A stretch of 64,000 bases of DNA from an uncultured Eubacteriales bacterium (GTDB lineage: Bacteria > Bacillota > Clostridia > Oscillospirales > CAG-382). Both the position numbers and the translations under genes were made by a program. The DNA is taken from the NCBI GenBank assembly GCA_934479825.1, contig CAKSOW010000002.1, positions 62,001 through 126,000 of the forward strand, read 5' to 3'. The notes beneath the pieces were generated by a model. It saw nothing but the letters and a program-made list of their open reading frames with translations. It did no database searches and was not told the DNA's origin. Below are positions 8,417-17,621 of the stretch, piece after piece. Each line of letters begins with the position of its first letter. Within the stretch, counting starts at the first letter, position 1.

Positions 8417-9328
8417 TCAGAGGAAATACTTGTGCAAATCTTTGATATCTGCCGAATCTTCCGCGAAAAGTTCCCAGTTTTCGGTATGTTCGCAGGATTC
8501 ACCCGGCTTCAAGGTATATAACGGAGACAGTGTTTCGACCTCCAAGAAGTTGGAGCAGGAATACATTTCCACCGAGCAGCCGTTATCGGGATAAGCTGCG
8601 CCCGGGATATAAGCTGTTGTAATGCGGAACGCCGTGCCGTGATTGAAGCAGACGGCAACGCCTGCGGTGTTGTTAGCGCCGATCTTGAACGGAAGTTCCG
8701 ATTTTACATCCTGTGCTAATCCCAAATACGTATCGTCCATATAAAAACGCTTATCGGTCATAACGTTATACGGCCAAAGCATCAGCACACGGTTGGCAAG
8801 CAAGCCCGTTTCCTCTGCCGCCTGTTTGACATAGGCCTTTCCGCCCTTATCCGTCACGTTGAGTCCCCAGATAGCGCCGGTCTGGGTGCGGTCGGACATG
8901 TTGGTAAGCACATGTTTGACGCTCGCCTTAGCTTCGGTTTCATCTACCGTAATGACCATAGTTTCCTGCCAGCCGGTAAAGATCTGTTTCGGAGCATAGA
9001 ACGTAAAGACGTTATGTTCAACGGTATACGGGACAGGATCGTTATCGGGGTAGTACGTTTCGGGATGTTTTTCGGGACTTACCCAAAAACGGTGTCCGCC
9101 GCAGATGTTCCAGCGCGCGCCCTTGCCGAACATATCCTGCAAATTCGGTTCGTCATGATAGATAGAAAGACTGTCGTCGTTGAACATCATGTTTTCTTTG
9201 CCGACAAGGTTTAATTTGATAATACGCGGGCCGCGGTCAACCGTGACGTATAATTCCATAGCGCCGTTTTCGATACAGACGCATTTTCCGAAAGAAGAAT
9301 AGTTTTTGACTTCATAGGTAAGTGCCAT
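8417..9328 (-). CDS. DUF4380 domain protein (galactose mutarotase-like fold)
   Basis: A 303-residue cytoplasmic protein with the beta-sandwich pattern of DUF4380. An N-terminal strand pair ends in VTVDRGPRIIKLNLVG, followed by the family block NICGGHRFWVSPEKHPETYY and later GANNTAGVAVCFNHG. DUF4380 proteins resemble aldose 1-epimerases in fold, but their reaction is unknown. No signal peptide is seen. ATG 9328 has AAGGGG upstream. The gene follows metK on the same strand but is separated from it by a hairpin. Confidence 0.75.
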   Translation of the reverse strand: MALTYEVKNYSSFGKCVCIENGAMELYVTVDRGPRIIKLNLVGKENMMFNDDSLSIYHDEPNLQDMFGKGARWNICGGHRFWVSPEKHPETYYPDNDPVPYTVEHNVFTFYAPKQIFTGWQETMVITVDETEAKASVKHVLTNMSDRTQTGAIWGLNVTDKGGKAYVKQAAEETGLLANRVLMLWPYNVMTDKRFYMDDTYLGLAQDVKSELPFKIGANNTAGVAVCFNHGTAFRITTAYIPGAAYPDNGCSVEMYSCSNFLEVETLSPLYTLKPGESCEHTENWELFAEDSADIKDLHKYFL

Positions 9329-9379
9329 TGCAAATGCCCCTTTTCATTTCATTTTTTATTTTACTGATAAAATAGACGT

Positions 9380-9409
9380 GCATTCGGACGGTTTGTTCCG
9401 CCCGAATGC
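9380..9409 (-). terminator. Hairpin downstream of metK
   Basis: GCATTCGGACGG (9380-9391) and CCGCCCGAATGC (9398-9409) form a 12-bp stem with one G-U pair in the RNA. The minus-strand tail TCTATTTTATC is only moderately U-rich. It ends the metK transcript or partly attenuates the DUF4380 gene. Confidence 0.55.
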
Positions 9410-9421
9410 CTGTTTTTTGTT

Positions 9422-10609
9422 TTACAGGCTTTCCACCGTCTTTTTAAGAAGCGCGGCGCGGTCTGTCTTTTCCCAGGTTACGCCGAGATCTTCACGCCCG
9501 AGATGACCGTAGGAGGAAAGCTGTTTATAGATCGGCTTGCGCAAATCAAGCATTTCGATGATGGCCGCCGGGCGCAGATCGAAACACTGATTGACAGCTT
9601 TGGCAATTTTGGCTTCATCGCAGACGGCTGTGCCGAACGTATCCACAAGCACACTGACCGGGCGCGCCACACCGATAGCATAAGCAATCTGAACCTCGCA
9701 CTTTTTGGCAAGGCCTGCGGCAACAACATTTTTTGCAACGTATCTTGCGGCATAAGCAGCACTGCGGTCCACCTTGGTCGGGTCTTTTCCGGAGAATGCG
9801 CCGCCGCCGTGACGGGCATATCCACCATAGGTATCGACGATGATCTTACGGCCGGTAAGGCCGGTATCGCCGTTCGGGCCGCCGATGACGAAACGGCCGG
9901 TCGGGTTGACGAAAATACGGGTGTTTTCATCCAGAAGTTCTGCCGGGAGGGTCGGCTTGATGACATGTTCAATAACATCCGCACGGATCTTCTCCAATGT
10001 CACGTTTTCATCGTGTTGCGAAGAAACGACGACTGCGTCCACACGCACCGGTTTTCCGTCGTTATATTCGACCGTCACCTGCGTTTTGCCGTCGGGACGC
10101 AGATAGGAAAGCGTGCCGTTTTTACGCACCTCGGTCAAACGCTTGGCAAGTTTATGGGCAAGCGAGATCGGAAGAGGCATGAGTTCCGGCGTTTCATCGC
10201 AGGCAAAGCCGAAGATCAAGCCCTGATCGCCGGCGCCGATATCAAATTTATCGGTAATTTCGCCATTTTTGGCTTCTAAGCTCTTATCAACGCCCAAGGC
10301 AATGTCCGGCGATTGGCCGTGGATCGTATTGATCACGCCGCAGGTATCGCAGTCAAAGCCGTATTTAGCGCGGTCATAGCCAATTTCACGCACGGTTTCG
10401 CGCACGACCTTTTGGATATCGACATAGCTGTTGGTAGTGATTTCGCCGGAGACCATGACAAGGCCGGTCGTAGCAAGCGTTTCGCAGGCGACGCGCGACA
10501 TTGGGTCATTTTCGAGAAGGGCGTCTAAAATGGCGTCGCTGATCGCATCGCAGATTTTATCGGGATGTCCTTCGGTTACGGATTCGGAAGTGAAAAGCGT
10601 TTTGTTCAT
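9422..10609 (-). CDS. metK: S-adenosylmethionine synthetase
   Basis: Makes S-adenosylmethionine from methionine and ATP. The 395-residue protein has the conserved N-terminus [16 protein letters not shown], the [12 protein letters not shown] motif, and the P-loop-like [19 protein letters not shown]. Length is typical. ATG 10609 is used because it gives the standard [10 protein letters not shown] start and has AGGAA upstream; the frame extends 36 codons further only through the riboswitch expression platform. The gene is controlled by the S-box riboswitch and promoter just upstream. Confidence 0.98.
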   Translation of the reverse strand: MNKTLFTSESVTEGHPDKICDAISDAILDALLENDPMSRVACETLATTGLVMVSGEITTNSYVDIQKVVRETVREIGYDRAKYGFDCDTCGVINTIHGQSPDIALGVDKSLEAKNGEITDKFDIGAGDQGLIFGFACDETPELMPLPISLAHKLAKRLTEVRKNGTLSYLRPDGKTQVTVEYNDGKPVRVDAVVVSSQHDENVTLEKIRADVIEHVIKPTLPAELLDENTRIFVNPTGRFVIGGPNGDTGLTGRKIIVDTYGGYARHGGGAFSGKDPTKVDRSAAYAARYVAKNVVAAGLAKKCEVQIAYAIGVARPVSVLVDTFGTAVCDEAKIAKAVNQCFDLRPAAIIEMLDLRKPIYKQLSSYGHLGREDLGVTWEKTDRAALLKKTVESL

Positions 10610-10671
10610 GTTGGGTTCCTTTCTTTTTTGCGTCAAGCAAAGTGTTTTCCTTTGCATAATTTGCAGAGAAA

Positions 10672-10820
10672 CAAAAAATCCATGCCAGAATACGGGCATG
10701 GGAAAAGATTCTCTCATCTTTCACGGTTCTGTACAGATCCGTGCAGGAAGTAGCACCTTGTCATACTGACAGGTTGCCGGGCATCTTCGGTCCTGTTCCC
10801 TCTGCCTCTCTTGATAAGTT
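10672..10820 (-). promoter_or_regulatory. SAM-I (S-box) riboswitch with terminator, metK leader
   Basis: Read on the minus strand, the S-box consensus appears in order: CTTATCAAGAGAGGCAGAGG, a core containing GATGCCCGGCAACC, the P3/P4 hairpins, and a closing GATGAG (10713-10718) that pairs with CTTATC (10813-10818). The expression platform is a CCATGCC/GGCATGG hairpin (10680-10701) followed by a run of six U. High SAM should favour termination and switch metK off. Confidence 0.95.
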
Positions 10821-10831
10821 AGATTGATATA

Positions 10832-10860
10832 AGTATACAGCATACTTTATCGTTTGTCAA
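10832..10860 (-). promoter_or_regulatory. metK promoter
   Basis: On the minus strand, TTGACA (10855-10860), a 17-bp spacer and TATACT (10832-10837) sit just upstream of the riboswitch. The region between here and the divergent promoter at 11065 holds only a short tandem TGGAAGTATTC repeat and nothing else recognisable. Confidence 0.9.
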
Positions 10861-11064
10861 GACATATATTTCCGGAATGCGCGTATTTTCACAGAATTCA
10901 AAGAAAGTTCAAACATAGCGGCGTTCGTGCTCAAAACTGCGATTTACGGTACGAACCGGTTTGAACCTTCTGGAAGTATTCTGGAAGTATTCGGAAAAGC
11001 AAATCATCCCAATGCCAGAATAACAAAAAATTCGTCAAAAACCGCGTAAAAACCGTTAATCCAC

Positions 11065-11093
11065 TTGACAGATTCTGCCCGGTATGGTAACAT
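11065..11093 (+). promoter_or_regulatory. Promoter of the envelope operon
   Basis: TTGACA at 11065-11070, a 17-bp spacer, TAACAT at 11088-11093 with TGG before it (extended -10). It lies about 70 bp before the first gene of a five-gene cell-surface operon. Confidence 0.75.
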
Positions 11094-11165
11094 AAATAAG
11101 ATGAAAGAACTGTGTTCGTTTCAAATATTTTCTTTATAGATTCCGAACAAGGACGGTATGTCTGA

Positions 11166-12407
11166 ATGAAACAAAAAACGCGGCTTTTGGGCACGCTTGG
11201 CGCTCTTTTGGCTGTCAGTGCGGTTTTCTCGCTTTCCTCCTGCACCAAGGCTCGTCCGTACAACGGCGAAACTTTTCCGGCGACTCCGCCCGAGGAGTCG
11301 GTGACTGCCGAAACGCCTGATTTTTCTTCCTATATGAAACAAATAAGTTTTCTTGGCTGCGGCGACAATATCATATACAAGGGAAACGTAAAAGAAGCCA
11401 AAAGCAATGCGGTAAAAGGCGGCCGGGAATACAATTTCAAGCCCATGTACGACCGCGTGGCGCAGCGCATCGAACAGGCGGATATCGCCTTTATCAACCA
11501 AGAAACTGTTATGGCGGGCGACGGCTATGAACTAAGCTATTATCCCATGTTCAATTCGCCGCAGGACGTCGGCTACGATTTACGCGACTTAGGATTCGAT
11601 GTCGTCGGCATCGCCAACAACCATATGCTTGACAAAGGCGCGAAAGGGTTGGAGAAAACCATCGCCTTCTGGAAGAGCATGGAGGGTGTTCTTTTAATCG
11701 GCGGCTATGACAGCCAAGAAGATTATGATACTCTTCGCGTCTTGGAAACCGGCGGCATAAAGATCGCCTTTTTGGCCTACACCTACGGCACGAACGGACT
11801 TACCAAAGCCGCGTCCTCGCCGGTTGTGATTCCGTATATCAACGAGGACAACATCACGCGTCAGGTTGCCGCCGCGCAAAAGGCCGCCGACATGGTGATC
11901 GTTTCGGTACACTGGGGAGACGAAGGTTCTTTCAAGCCGAACGACTTGCAGAAGCGCACCGCCAAGCTTTTTGCCGACTGCGGCGTTAGCGCGGTCATCG
12001 GGCATCATCCGCATGTAATTCAGCCAGTCGAATGGATCATCGGCAAAGACGGCAACAAAATGCTATGCGTTTACTCACTCGGCAATTTTGCAGCCGAACA
12101 GGCTTACGACTACAATATGGTCGGCGGCATGATCTCGTTTGATATCGTTCAGATTGCCGATACAAAGCCATATTTGGAAAATGTCGTTTTTACGCCGACC
12201 GTTTTCCATTTCAATTCGAGCTTTACCTCCAACCGCATTTATCCCATGGATGAATATACCCCCGCCCTTGCCGCCGCGCATGGGGTACGCACCGCTTACA
12301 AACACACGCTTGACTACAACCGGTTAAGAAAATACGCGACCGACACCATTGACCCTGAATTTCTGCCGGATTCGCTGAAAGAGGACAAGAAAAATGAAGC
12401 AGCATAA
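11166..12407 (+). CDS. CapA family lipoprotein (PGA_cap, metallophosphatase-like)
   Basis: A 413-residue surface lipoprotein: signal peptide with lipobox ending at Cys26 (SLSSC). The rest is the CapA/PgsA poly-gamma-glutamate capsule domain, recognised by FLGCGDNIIYKGN, the VGIANNHMLDKG block, VHWGDEGSFKP and GHHPHVIQPVEW with SLGNFA. CapA homologues act in polyglutamate synthesis, but many in Clostridia lack PgsB/C partners, as here, so the substrate is unknown. First gene of the operon; its 3' end overlaps the next gene by 14 bp. Confidence 0.88.
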   Translation: MKQKTRLLGTLGALLAVSAVFSLSSCTKARPYNGETFPATPPEESVTAETPDFSSYMKQISFLGCGDNIIYKGNVKEAKSNAVKGGREYNFKPMYDRVAQRIEQADIAFINQETVMAGDGYELSYYPMFNSPQDVGYDLRDLGFDVVGIANNHMLDKGAKGLEKTIAFWKSMEGVLLIGGYDSQEDYDTLRVLETGGIKIAFLAYTYGTNGLTKAASSPVVIPYINEDNITRQVAAAQKAADMVIVSVHWGDEGSFKPNDLQKRTAKLFADCGVSAVIGHHPHVIQPVEWIIGKDGNKMLCVYSLGNFAAEQAYDYNMVGGMISFDIVQIADTKPYLENVVFTPTVFHFNSSFTSNRIYPMDEYTPALAAAHGVRTAYKHTLDYNRLRKYATDTIDPEFLPDSLKEDKKNEAA

Positions 12408-13821
12408 TTTTATAAAAGGTATCTTTACAGCCGCGCTTTTAGCCGGCGTTTTAGCCGTTGGCGCTTATGCTGAAACAGCTGCCGATATCACAGACACTCT
12501 CCGCATCAAAGCAGAGGGACTTGACAAGGCCGCCGCCCTTACCGACGGAAGCCTTGCCACCACTGCCGAGGGGGAAAACGTTTTAATCACAATCACATCG
12601 GACGAGCCGATAGGCGGTTTATATATTAAATACCGCGACATTCCCTCGCAGGGCGCGCTCAATGGAAGTACGCCGATCGCCACGTTCGGTTTCATTCACG
12701 AATACATTCCGCTTGACGGTGCGACAAAAGCGACTCTTGCTTACCCCAAAACCAACATTGCCGAAATCACCGCTTATTCGGTCGGCGAACTTCCGGATGA
12801 TGTGCAGGTCTGGGAGGTCGGGCCGGACGGAACGGACCTTATGCTGTTTGCCACGCATTCCGACGACGACCAGCTCTTTTTTGCCGGACTGCTCCCCTAC
12901 TACACAAGCAAAGGCGTGATCGTCCGCGTTGCCTACTTTGTCAACCATTTTGACACCTACAACCGCACACATGAACTGCTTGACGGGCTCTGGCACTGCG
13001 GTGTGCGCAACTATCCGATTATTTCGCCGCTGCCCGACGGCTATTCCGACAGCATTGACGGCGCAGAAAAGTATCTCGAAAGCCAGGGGTATGCACACAA
13101 CAACATTCTCAATTTACAGCGTATTTTCTTAACACGCTACAAGCCGAAAGTTGCTGTACTTCACGATTTTAACGGCGAATACGGTCACGGCGCGCACATG
13201 TTGAACACAGCCACTTTTATCGAGACTGTCGAAAATCCGTCGGAGGGGCTGTATCTTCCCGAAAAGATCTATGTTCACCTGTACAAGGAAAATCCGCTGA
13301 CGCTGGACATTGATTCCCCTTTGGAAGCCTTTGACGGAAAGACTGCTTTTCAGGTATCCCAAGAGGCGTTCGGTTTCCACAAATCTCAGCACTGGACATG
13401 GTTCTACAAGTGGATCTACGGCAAGAACGGCGAGATCACAAAGGCTTCGCAGATAACGTCCTACAATCCGGCCAAGTACGGTCTGTACTACACGAGCGTC
13501 GGCGAGGACACCGGAATCAACGATATGCTCGAAAACGTCAAGACCTACGGCGAAATGCAGGCCGAAGAGGATGCGCGCAGAGCCGAACTGAAACGCCAGG
13601 AAGAAGAAAAGCGTTTGCAGGAAAAAGAGCAGTTTGCCGAAGATTCGGTTCGGCTGGAAGAAGAAGCGCGCGAGGCTGAACGGCTTGCCACCGAAGAAAG
13701 CGACAAAAGCCGGAATCGTCTGATCTTGGCATTCAGCATTATCGGTGTGGCAATTTTGGTCGCCATCCTCATTTTCTTTGTTTTCCCGAGAAAACCGCGG
13801 CGTCCCCGCCGCCGTCTATAA
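12394..13821 (+). CDS. PIG-L (LmbE) family deacetylase with C-terminal membrane anchor
   Basis: A 475-residue exported protein: signal peptide (1-26), a ~100-residue beta-rich domain, then a PIG-L domain that normally removes acetyl groups from N-acetylated sugars using zinc. The metal motif is HSDDDQ at 155-160 in place of the usual HPDDE. Further candidate ligands are His265 and His268 in GEYGHGAH. Residues ~385-440 form a Glu/Arg-rich coiled coil, followed by one membrane helix (~443-463) and an Arg/Pro-rich tail. The Asp at 159 replacing Glu is unusual. The enzyme would face the cell exterior. Confidence 0.82.
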   Translation: MKQHNFIKGIFTAALLAGVLAVGAYAETAADITDTLRIKAEGLDKAAALTDGSLATTAEGENVLITITSDEPIGGLYIKYRDIPSQGALNGSTPIATFGFIHEYIPLDGATKATLAYPKTNIAEITAYSVGELPDDVQVWEVGPDGTDLMLFATHSDDDQLFFAGLLPYYTSKGVIVRVAYFVNHFDTYNRTHELLDGLWHCGVRNYPIISPLPDGYSDSIDGAEKYLESQGYAHNNILNLQRIFLTRYKPKVAVLHDFNGEYGHGAHMLNTATFIETVENPSEGLYLPEKIYVHLYKENPLTLDIDSPLEAFDGKTAFQVSQEAFGFHKSQHWTWFYKWIYGKNGEITKASQITSYNPAKYGLYYTSVGEDTGINDMLENVKTYGEMQAEEDARRAELKRQEEEKRLQEKEQFAEDSVRLEEEAREAERLATEESDKSRNRLILAFSIIGVAILVAILIFFVFPRKPRRPRRRL

Positions 13822-13844
13822 AAAACGAAAGGTGATGTCAATTC

Positions 13845-14909
13845 ATGGCTTCCCAAACGGATTTACATGGCGTTACCGTTATTATTCCGTCCTTGGATCC
13901 GGACACACGTTTGGCAGGCGTCGTCCAATCGCTCCTTGACGAGGGGTTTGACGATATTCTTCTGGTAGACGACGGCAGCAAGCCGGAAAACAAGTCGTTT
14001 TTCCCGGCCGGGGACGGTATTACGCTTTTAGTTCATGAGGTCAACCGCGGTAAGGGAGCGGCGTTAAAAACGGCGCTTCGCTATATACTTGCCCACCGGC
14101 CGGAGACACGGGGCGCTGTCACCTGCGACGGAGACGGTCAACATCTTGCCAAAGACGCGCGGCGCGTTTGCGAGGACATGCTCCGAACCGGTGCGTATTC
14201 GCTTGGTGTACGCGATTTTTCCGGTCCGGAGGTTCCCAAAAAGAGCCGGGTCGGCAACCGTGTGAGCGCCGCCGCGCTTGCGCTTGTTTCCGGCGTATCG
14301 CTTCGGGACACACAGACCGGGCTTCGCGCCATTCCCCCGGCGCTCCTCGCCCCCATGGCTGAGGTCTCCGGCGATCGGTTTGAATACGAAACCAATGTCT
14401 TGTTGGAGTTGAAAAACATGCAGGCCGCCTATTCGCAGGTCACGATCGAAACGGTCTATCTTGACAGCAACAAGGGCACACATTACCGGCCGTTTGCCGA
14501 CAGTATGCGCATAGCGTCGTTACTGTTGAAATACATCGGCAGTTCGCTTGCCGCTTTCGCGGTGGATATTCTGCTTTTCACGCTGTTTAACCACCTGCTT
14601 TTGCTTGACATTCTGCTTTCGACAGTGCTTGCGCGTGTATTTTCATCGCTTTTGAACTTTTTTCTCAACCGCGGTGTTGTTTTCAAAAGCCATGCGTCGG
14701 TAGGAAGATCGATTCTCAAATACTATGCGCTTGCCATACCGGTCATGCTCCTTTCGGCATTCGGCGTCAAGGGGTTATGTACGCTTCTCGGGCTGAATCC
14801 GGAAAGTTTTGCGGTAACGCTTATCAAGATTCTTGTGGACACGATACTATTTATTCTCAATTTCCGGTTGCAGAAGTACTGGATCTTCCGTCAAAAGAAG
14901 AACAAATAA
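13845..14909 (+). CDS. Glycosyltransferase family 2 fused to GtrA-like membrane domain
   Basis: A 354-residue fusion. Residues ~6-215 are a GT2 domain of polyprenyl-phosphate sugar transferase type: VTVIIPSLDPD, LVDDGS, RGKGAALKTAL, the DxD-like CDGDGQH, then DTQTGLRAIP and DRFEYE. Residues ~222-350 contain four membrane helices resembling GtrA, which moves polyprenyl-linked sugars across the membrane. One protein could therefore make and help flip an undecaprenyl-phosphate sugar. It starts 23 bp after the PIG-L gene with AAAGGTGATG upstream. Confidence 0.88.
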   Translation: MASQTDLHGVTVIIPSLDPDTRLAGVVQSLLDEGFDDILLVDDGSKPENKSFFPAGDGITLLVHEVNRGKGAALKTALRYILAHRPETRGAVTCDGDGQHLAKDARRVCEDMLRTGAYSLGVRDFSGPEVPKKSRVGNRVSAAALALVSGVSLRDTQTGLRAIPPALLAPMAEVSGDRFEYETNVLLELKNMQAAYSQVTIETVYLDSNKGTHYRPFADSMRIASLLLKYIGSSLAAFAVDILLFTLFNHLLLLDILLSTVLARVFSSLLNFFLNRGVVFKSHASVGRSILKYYALAIPVMLLSAFGVKGLCTLLGLNPESFAVTLIKILVDTILFILNFRLQKYWIFRQKKNK

Positions 14910-14966
14910 CGTTTATGTGTCGCATGAACCCACAATAATTATCAAGGAGAAAGGAAACTCTCACAT

Positions 14967-16187
14967 ATGGCACAAAACAACCGTCTGACAAACGATACAA
15001 ACGGTTTTGTCAGCAAGGCTCAGCGAAAAGAAAACATGGCCGCCAAAAACGCTCCTTCCGCCCAAGCAAAGCTCGGCATCGGAACGGTTATCTTTCGCAT
15101 TTTTTTAAGCCTTATCACCCTTATTCTCTGCGTTACCGTCACCGTACTTACCGCGGCTTATGTTCTGCTTAACGGGCCATGCAAGCCGCTTCGCGACCGG
15201 CTTGTACTGTCGGCCATGCAGGCAAGCGCGACCAAATGGCTACCGGGGCTTTTTCTGGCAGATGATACGGTCGAACAGATCGTTGCCAACAGCTATGTAG
15301 TCAACACGGATGTCATTTCGCTTGACGAATATGCCGCCGAAAGCAAAAACGACGTGCAAGGCAAAGAAGATGAATGGAAAAACGCCATTGACGGAATGAT
15401 CTTGGAGAATATAAGCGGCGCAACTTTCAACGGCTACATTCTTTTGATCAAAGACCCGTCGCGCGTGTTTGTCGGCACTTCCAGCGACTTTACCCAAGGA
15501 TTGGCCGGTATGCGCATTTTTGACATCGTGAAAAAAGAAGACGCTGTTGCGGCTATCAACGGCGGCGAATTTGCCGATCCCGGCGGAAGTGGCACGGGCA
15601 ACACTCCAATGGGGATCACCTTTGCACGCGGCGCATGCGTATGGAACGATACGCTGAAACGCACCTTTATCGGTTTTGACAAGGATAACAAATTGGTTGT
15701 CACCGAGCCGATGGACAAGAAAACCGCCGAAAGTTTAAACATTCGCGACGGTGTCAGTTTCCAGACCGGCAATGTCCTCATTACAAGCGATGACGGAAAC
15801 GTCACCATGCATTACGCCGACAACAACACCGGCACGGCACAGCGCACGGCTGTCGGTCAGCGTGCCGACGGAACGGTCATTTTCTTGGTCACGGACGGCA
15901 GAAGCGCCAGCAGTTTAGGCGCTACGAAAAACGATGTGATCGACGTGATGGTCAAATACGGCGCAGTGACAGCCGGAATGTTGGACGGCGGTTCGTCCAG
16001 TCTCATGTATTATGAGGACTATTACACCAAATACGATATTGACGAAAGTACGCTTGACGAATATCAGAAAAAAGGACTTGTCAACCGCTACAAGGCGTTC
16101 ACCACGCCGCGTCGCATACCGACCTATTTCTGTGTAGCAAGAGAGGACACGGAAGATTCCGCAGCAAAAGGAGGCGACGAAGCATGA
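14967..16187 (+). CDS. Phosphodiester glycosidase (NAGPA) family protein
   Basis: A 406-residue membrane-anchored protein: Lys-rich cytoplasmic N-terminus, one helix (~38-68), extracellular PF09992-type domain. Family marks are AAINGGEFADPGGSG, VGQRADGTVIFLVTDGR and LDGGSSSLMYY. In this family the domain cleaves sugar phosphodiesters or acts on exopolysaccharide. AAGGAGAAAGG precedes the ATG. The last codons overlap the next gene (ATGA). With CapA, PIG-L and GT2-GtrA it points to maturation of a surface glycan. Confidence 0.88.
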   Translation: MAQNNRLTNDTNGFVSKAQRKENMAAKNAPSAQAKLGIGTVIFRIFLSLITLILCVTVTVLTAAYVLLNGPCKPLRDRLVLSAMQASATKWLPGLFLADDTVEQIVANSYVVNTDVISLDEYAAESKNDVQGKEDEWKNAIDGMILENISGATFNGYILLIKDPSRVFVGTSSDFTQGLAGMRIFDIVKKEDAVAAINGGEFADPGGSGTGNTPMGITFARGACVWNDTLKRTFIGFDKDNKLVVTEPMDKKTAESLNIRDGVSFQTGNVLITSDDGNVTMHYADNNTGTAQRTAVGQRADGTVIFLVTDGRSASSLGATKNDVIDVMVKYGAVTAGMLDGGSSSLMYYEDYYTKYDIDESTLDEYQKKGLVNRYKAFTTPRRIPTYFCVAREDTEDSAAKGGDEA

Positions 16188-17305
16188 AACAGAATAACAA
16201 CAAATATCTTTTGACGGATACCGATGAAATGGACATGCTTGTGCCGCAGGAGGAAAACGAGAGCCGGATGCCGCTGTTTTACCGCGTTTATCTGACAGTT
16301 TTGGCCGTTTTTGCCATTCTCTTGATTGCCGGCGTATTCGGTTTGAATGCGTGGTTGAAAAAATACAACGAGGGGATTCCGGAAACGGTTTCCGAACGCT
16401 TTTTTGAAAATTATTTTGAGAAAGCCGACATTTACGGCATTTTAAACTTTGCCGGCATTTCTCCGAGCGAATTTGAGACCGAAGCGCAGTTGACCGACTA
16501 TGTTTCCGGTGTTCTGACTGCGGCTCCCCTCACCTACACCAGCATCTCCTCCGGGTCGGACACCAATGTCAAAAAATACATTGTCAAATCCGGCGAATAC
16601 AAGATTGCCGATTTCACCTTAGCGCAAAACAGCAAAAAAGCATGGGAACCGGCCACGTTAAAACTGCATTTGCCGGCCTCCGAAAAACATGAATACCGCA
16701 TATTGGACAGCAGTGTTTTATATCTGAACGGGATTCCGGTAACGAACAAATACATCGTTTCGCGCGAGCCGACCGAAGCGGCCGCTTTCCTGCCGGAGGG
16801 CGTCCCGGCTCCCGAATGGGTCACCTACGAGATTCCGAGTCTCACCACGATACCGGACGCGCGCGTCACTGACCGGAACGGGAACTCTCCCACGCTTTCG
16901 GAAAAAGACGGCGTTTTCTGCGAGGACATTATTTACGATGAGCCGGAAACGGACATCACGGAACGGTTGGTAACGGCGGCCAAGCAATACGCCAAATGCA
17001 TGCAGAACGACGCGTCAAAAGCTTCGGTGCTTAAATATTTTGAAAAGGGCACGGATCTATATTCCAGCATCCGTTCTGCGGAAAACATGTTTGTATGGAG
17101 TCATGCCGGATATGCTTTCCAGGATGAAAAGGTGAGCGAATTTTTCCGATATGACGAAAACACGGTATCGGTACGGATCGCGTTCACGCACATTTTAAAG
17201 CGTACCGGAAGTGCGGACTACAAAGACAGGACGGATATCACCTACTTTGCCCACAAGGCGGAAGAAGACAGCGATTATCTGATATTTGCGCGGTACAACA
17301 ACTAA
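16184..17305 (+). CDS. Unknown single-pass membrane protein of the envelope operon
   Basis: A 373-residue protein I do not recognise. It has a short acidic cytoplasmic N-terminus, one membrane helix (~34-58) and a ~310-residue extracellular part with alternating strands and no cysteine pair. It shares its start with the stop of the NAGPA gene (ATGA overlap), so both are translated together and probably interact. It is the last gene before the terminator at 17335. The topology matches the NAGPA protein, which suggests a partner rather than an enzyme; that is inference. Confidence 0.8.
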   Translation: MKQNNNKYLLTDTDEMDMLVPQEENESRMPLFYRVYLTVLAVFAILLIAGVFGLNAWLKKYNEGIPETVSERFFENYFEKADIYGILNFAGISPSEFETEAQLTDYVSGVLTAAPLTYTSISSGSDTNVKKYIVKSGEYKIADFTLAQNSKKAWEPATLKLHLPASEKHEYRILDSSVLYLNGIPVTNKYIVSREPTEAAAFLPEGVPAPEWVTYEIPSLTTIPDARVTDRNGNSPTLSEKDGVFCEDIIYDEPETDITERLVTAAKQYAKCMQNDASKASVLKYFEKGTDLYSSIRSAENMFVWSHAGYAFQDEKVSEFFRYDENTVSVRIAFTHILKRTGSADYKDRTDITYFAHKAEEDSDYLIFARYNN

Positions 17306-17334
17306 CCGCATTTTGTCTTTTTTTCAAAAAGAAA

Positions 17335-17366
17335 TGCGCGGCTGTTCTTGCAAGAACAGCCGCGCA
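17335..17366. terminator. Perfect 32-bp palindrome, terminator between convergent genes
   Basis: A 16-bp arm TGCGCGGCTGTTCTTG (17335-17350) is followed directly by its exact complement (17351-17366). Runs of T precede it and A follow it on the plus strand, so it can stop transcription from either side. Positions 17367-17621 show nothing else recognisable. Confidence 0.75.
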
Positions 17367-17621
17367 AAAATTATTGCATTCCGATGCACGGCAGGCTGAA
17401 AACACAACCTGCCGTGTGTTTTTTGTTGTTTTTACGAAAAGCAAGGAAAAGAACCTTTTCTGCTCCTATTCGCTTGCCTGATTTTATAAATGTCCGTTTT
17501 AAGGACATCGAACCCATTCGGATGATTTGCCATATCTAATCCGGATTTCCTGGTGCTTTTAGCCTTTCCGATAATAGGTATCTCGGTCAATGATTCTGGA
17601 ATTCACGGTATTCTTATCCAC

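Noticed and set aside
9503..10279. 258-codon plus-strand frame opposite metK
   Set aside because: metK on the minus strand is unambiguous and has its own riboswitch; the frame has no start signal.
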